Shown piece by piece: positions 52,029 to 64,000 of a stretch of DNA of 64,000 nucleotides (position 1 is the first letter of the stretch; each line of letters begins with the position of its first letter). The stretch is from Anaeromyces robustus. Taxonomy: Eukaryota; Neocallimastigomycota; Neocallimastigomycetes; Neocallimastigales; Neocallimastigaceae. The stretch spans positions 74,501-138,500 of the forward strand of contig MCFG01000138.1 in assembly GCA_002104895.1 (NCBI GenBank), read 5' to 3'. A program made the translations under genes and the position numbers. The notes beneath the pieces are model-generated. The model searched no databases. It worked only from the letters and a program-made list of their open reading frames with translations, and was not told the DNA's origin.

Positions 52029-53593
52029 TTTAATTTTTTTTAATTTTTTAATATAAACTACTTTATTATCAAAAAAAATATTCTTATTAATCATAAACTT
52101 TATTTCAAATAATCTTAACATGATTTTTTTATTAGAACTATTCATGGATCAAGTTACCTTGAATTAGAAGAATTTCCAGTAACTATTTATAATATGACAA
52201 ATTTGAAAAAATTGTTAGTATTTATAAATAATAATAATAATTCATTTTTATTAATTATATTAATTTCACTAATAATAAAATAATTGAAATTTCATTACAT
52301 AATTAAATAAATATTATATATACTGGCATATTTTAATATAAATACATACATATATACATATATATAAATAAAGATCTATTACAAGGCATAGAATTCAAAC
52401 TCTTTCAAATGATTTAGTTAAACTTAAAAATCTTGAATATCTGTAAATTTTTTTTTAATATTATTTCTATTCTTTAATTCATATATATATATATTATTAT
52501 ATACATTAATATATTTATTCTTATATATAATATATTTATATATATTCTTATATTTGTTATTATAATGTATATATATAATATTAATGATTTAAATTGTTTA
52601 AATTATTTTAATTATTTATAGTGATTTAAGTGATAATGAAATAGAATTTGAAATTCCAGAATCTTTTAATGAATTAAAAGAACTTAAATATATGTAAGTC
52701 ATTAAAGATAGAAAAATATATAGCTATATATATATCTAATAATAAAAAAAGAAAATTTAAAATTATAAATATATTAATTTTGTTATTTTTTTTCCTTTTC
52801 TTTTTATTATATTTTATTTATATTTAAATTTTATTATAGTGATTTAAGAAGAAATAAAAATTTTAAAGGTAAAACATTAACCATATCTAATCTTGAAAAA
52901 TGTTATTATGATAATAATTATTCTTTATGTCGTGCAAAAAAAATGAAATGTTTTGAAAAAAATATTACTTTTGAATCTTGTACTGATGAAGATAATAAAA
53001 TAAATCCTCATAATGAATGTGGTAAAGGTAAAGGTAAATGTGCAGAAGGTTTATGTTGTAGTAAATATGGTTATTGTGGTAGTAGTGAAAATCATTGTTT
53101 AATTTCTAAAGGTTGTCAATCTGGTTATGGTTTTTGTAAATCAAATACAATTTCAACAAATGGTAGATGTGGTAGAGATTATGGTATCTGTCCAAATGGT
53201 AAATGTTGTAGTAAATATGGTTATTGTGGTAATAGTGAAAAATATTGTTCTACTGATAATGGTTGTCAATTGGATTATGGTATTTGTTCCCCTTCTAATA
53301 TTCCTATATCTACTAATGGTAAATGTGGTGTATCAGATGGTAAATGTCCATTTGATAAATGTTGTAGTAAATATGGTCAATGTGGTACTAGTGATAAACA
53401 TTGTCTTATTGATAAAGGTTGTCAAACTAAATATGGTTTATGTACTACTTTGACGATTTCTAAAAATGGTAGATGTGGTCCAGATTATGGTAGATGTTCT
53501 TCAAATTATTGTTGTAGTAAATACGGTTGGTGTGGTAAATCTGAAGAATATTGTGGAATTGGATGTCAAAGTACATTTGGAAAATGCAATTAA
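50658..53593 (+). CDS. secreted leucine-rich-repeat protein with four CBM18 chitin-binding domains
   Basis: A ten-exon gene: 50658-50851, 50975-51046, 51162-51254, 51402-51488, 51662-51733, 51897-51971, 52136-52213, 52374-52442, 52622-52693, 52840-53593, product 521 residues. A signal peptide (about 1-22, ending FAFA) is followed by about eight leucine-rich repeats (about 65-290; for example LKNLEYLDLSDNEIEFEIP). Exon 10 carries four hevein-type CBM18 modules (about 329-521), each with GxCG...CCSKYGxCG...YC...GCQ...YGxC spacing; aromatic residues of the sugar site (YGYCG, YGWCG) are kept. Every intron is phase 2, and in the repeat array each falls at the same LxxL position, so each exon 2-9 is one symmetrical LRR. 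It probably binds chitin at the cell wall; no catalytic domain is present. Intron 7 uses a GTTAGT donor. It follows the deacetylase by 1.4 kb on the same strand. Confidence 0.9.
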
Positions 53594-53602
53594 TCAAAAG
53601 TT

Positions 53603-53635
<33 letters not shown>

Positions 53636-54940
53636 TTAAATAATATCAATATCAAATATCAATATATAATTATATAAATATATATATATTATATAAATAT
53701 ATATATAATATATAGCATACCCATATAAAAAAATTAATAAACTATTCTCTTTTATTTTTTTTTTCATTTAATAAATTATCTTCTTAAAAAAAAAAAAGTT
53801 AATATATTGTAATATATTATATATATTGTTAATAAACTTTTTGTATTTAAATTACATATATATTTTAACAAAAATTTTTTATTTTTTCATTTTCATTTTT
53901 TTTTTATTTATTTATTTAGTTTATTTTTATTATAATTTTTATTACAAGGGAAATAATTTATTACTTTATATTTTTTTTATTTATTAAAAAAAAATTAAGC
54001 TTTATTTAATTTAATATATTTTTATTTATATTTATTAATTAAAAAGTAAACATTATTTTAATTTTCAAATTATTTTTTAATTTTATTTGTATTAGAAATT
54101 ATATTTTTATTCATTGAGGTATATTCTTATGAAGCTGAATATTTTATTTTATTTTATTTTCACATATATATATATTTTTTTTATCTTCATCAAGAGATAA
54201 AAACCTCCAATTATCTAAATAATTATTTAAATTTTAAATAAAGATTTTCAGTATTTGCTATATGACAGTTTTCTTAAAATTAATTTATCCTTTAGTTGTT
54301 GAATTTTATTATTATATATTAATATTATTATTAATATATAATAATTCTTTTATTATTATAAATTATCATTAAATTACTCTATATTCTAAATTATCATTGT
54401 TAATATTATTACCACTATATTATGTTTTTATAATTATTATTATCATATATATTATTGTAATTGTAATAATAATAATAATAATAATAATAATTATTATTAT
54501 TATTATTTTATTATTTTTATTATTTTATTATTTTATTATTATTATTATTATTATTATTCATTCATTATTCATTATTATTATTATTATTATTATTTTACTA
54601 CATTTTAGATTTGATATTCCTCAAACTGTAAATATTTTATTAACTTTTTAATAATATCATTAACATATTCAATAATTATCAAAAATGAAAAAATATTTTA
54701 ATATAATTTCATGAAGTTCATTAAAATAGTAATTTGTAATAGTACTATTGAATTCTTGTAAAACAAAAAAACTAAATATTAATTTATAAAAGACCAATTA
54801 AATATAAATATCTACAAATCAATTAATAGTAGTTGATAATAGGATTCCATTTTATTATTATTTTTTTTTTTCATTTAAAAATACTAAAAATTTTAAGATT
54901 TTCAAATAATTAATATATAGATAAATTATACTTATTAAAA
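53594..54940. other. intergenic AT-rich region
   Basis: It starts with a run of about 30 A at 53603-53633, then A/T tracts and TTA/TAA microsatellites around 54470-54600. The open frame at 54397-54651 is a translation of these microsatellites and is not supported. Confidence 0.6.
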
Positions 54941-55091
54941 TATAAATTGAGACAATTAAAGAAAAAAAAAAGAAGAAAAGAAAATAATGAAAAAATTTGG
55001 TAAATAAATAAGTTTTTAATTCTATAATCTTTATTTCTAGATATATTTTAACCTTTTAACAAATTATAAATCTCTAACCTTTTATACAGTA

Positions 55092-55123
<32 letters not shown>

Positions 55124-55422
55124 ATTTTTTTAATATAATAAAGAATAAATAGAATTAAAAATTTAATATTACTAATATAATATATATATTTTTTTTTTTC
55201 ATATATAAAATTTGGGATTTTCCCAAAATTATTATTTTAATAAGTTCTTATGTAAATAGAGATAATTAAAGAAAAAAAAAAAGAAGAAAAGAAAATAATG
55301 AAAAAATTTGGTAAATAAATAAGTTTTTAATTCTATAATCTTTATTTCTAGATATATTTTAACCTTATATAACAAATTAAAAATCACTCTAACCTTTTAT
55401 ACGGTATATATATATATATATA

Positions 55423-56039
55423 GGGTTTTCCCATTTCACCAAGTCACGTTTTTTTGTGGCTAAATAAAATATGTATACATTTTTTTATTTATTATTTATT
55501 ATTTATTATTTATTATTTATTATTTATTATTTATTATTTATTATTTATTATTTATTATTTATTATTTATTATTTATTATTTATTATTTATTATTTATTAT
55601 TTATTATTTATTATTTATTATTCATTATTTATTATTTATTATTTATTATTTATTATTTATTATTTATTATTTATTATTTATTATTTATTATTTATTATTT
55701 ATTATTTATTATTTATTATTTATTATTTATTATTTATTATTTATTATTTATTATTTATTATTTATTATTTATTATTTATTATTTATTATTTATTATTTAT
55801 TATTTATTATTTATTATTTATTATTTATTATTTATTATTTATTATTTATTATTTATTATTTATTATTTATTATTTATTATTTATTATTTATTATTTATTA
55901 TTTATTATTTATTATTTATTATTCATTTTATTTATTATTTATTATTTATTAAAATAAAATAATTACATTTTTTAATATGGCGTATTTTTTAAAAAGTGTA
56001 AATTTTTGTATATTAAGTTGGTGAAATGGGTCACATCCA
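55423..56039. mobile_element. MITE-like insertion with 13-bp terminal inverted repeats
   Basis: CCCATTTCACCAA (55430-55442) and TTGGTGAAATGGG (56018-56030) are perfect inverted repeats near both ends of a segment of about 617 bp sitting in (TA)n. The other copy of the surrounding duplication (about 55090-55120) has uninterrupted (TA)n there, an apparent empty site. Exact ends are ambiguous within the TA run; a TA target duplication is possible. No transposase is encoded; the interior is mostly a 7-bp tandem repeat. Confidence 0.75.
55484..55951. repeat. (TTTATTA)n minisatellite, about 65 copies, inside the MITE-like element
   Basis: About 468 bp of near-perfect 7-bp repeats, with rare changes (for example TTCATTA at about 55621). 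The long open frames here (Leu-Phe-Ile-Ile-Tyr-Tyr strings) are translations of the repeat in its successive frames. Confidence 0.95.
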
Positions 56040-56041
56040 TA

Positions 56042-56078
<37 letters not shown>

Positions 56079-56200
56079 ATTTTTTTTAAATAATAAAGAA
56101 TAAATAGAATTAAAAATTTAATATTACTAATATAATATATATATTTTTTTCATATATAAACTTTGGGATTTGCCCAAATTATTATTCTAATAAGTTCTTT

Positions 56201-64000
<7,800 letters not shown>

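Larger units (their letters stand above)
54951..56200. repeat. 310-bp tandem duplication, second copy interrupted
   Basis: GACAATTAAAG... at 54951 and GATAATTAAAG... at 55261 begin two closely matching copies (shared: AATGAAAAAATTTGGTAAAT; TTTATTTCTAGATATATTTT; AAAGAATAAATAGAATTAAA). Copy 1 runs to about 55250. Copy 2 is 55261-55422 continued at 56040-56200, with about 617 bp of extra DNA inserted in its (TA)n stretch. Confidence 0.85.

Noticed and set aside
54397-54651. Ile/Leu-rich open frame
   Set aside because: It is a direct translation of TTA/TAA microsatellite sequence.
55454-55962. Two overlapping LFIIYY-repeat proteins
   Set aside because: They translate the 7-bp (TTTATTA)n array in shifted frames; the periodicity comes from DNA, not from a protein.

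Overview
The window is nuclear DNA of an extremely AT-rich eukaryote: long A, T and TAA tracts, short AT-rich GT...AG introns, and genes standing out as islands of higher complexity. Chitin-related secreted proteins (a CE4 deacetylase, four hevein-type CBM18 modules), GPI-type tails and bacterial-looking intronless genes point to a fungus, most likely an anaerobic gut fungus (Neocallimastigomycota). A dictyostelid-like host is less likely given the chitin genes. This assignment is inference from content and composition.

Layout. 1-2399: 3' part of MCM3 (replicative helicase subunit), eight exons on +. 3201-6197 (-): intronless 998-aa superfamily-1 helicase with a C-terminal nuclease-like domain, convergent with MCM3. 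7529-8546 (-): three-exon coactosin-like actin-binding protein. 8.5-11.7 kb: AT desert with a 118-bp triplication. 11674-20505 (+): intronless 2943-aa ankyrin giant. 20.5-47.2 kb: a 26-kb gene desert whose only genes are three mutually related small secreted, Cys-containing, probably GPI-anchored proteins (22474 +, 30651 -, 40831 -). 47263-49225 (+): three-exon chitin/polysaccharide deacetylase with a Ser/Thr stalk and GPI-type tail. 50658-53593 (+): ten-exon secreted LRR-CBM18 protein. 53.6-58.3 kb: repeats, including a 310-bp tandem duplication, one copy of which carries a MITE-like insertion. 58298-64000 (+, runs off the end): about 17-exon multipass membrane protein, TmcB/TmcC-like by pattern, split by a 1.67-kb (TAA)n intron.

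The spliced genes were assembled by eye from GT/AG sites, reading-phase continuity and protein sense; one join (exons 9-10-11 of the last gene) does not close in frame. Between 22 and 54 kb the genes encode five secreted proteins, four of them with a GPI-type tail and two chitin-related, which suggests a cell-surface theme. No operons, CRISPR arrays, rRNA or convincing tRNA genes were seen.
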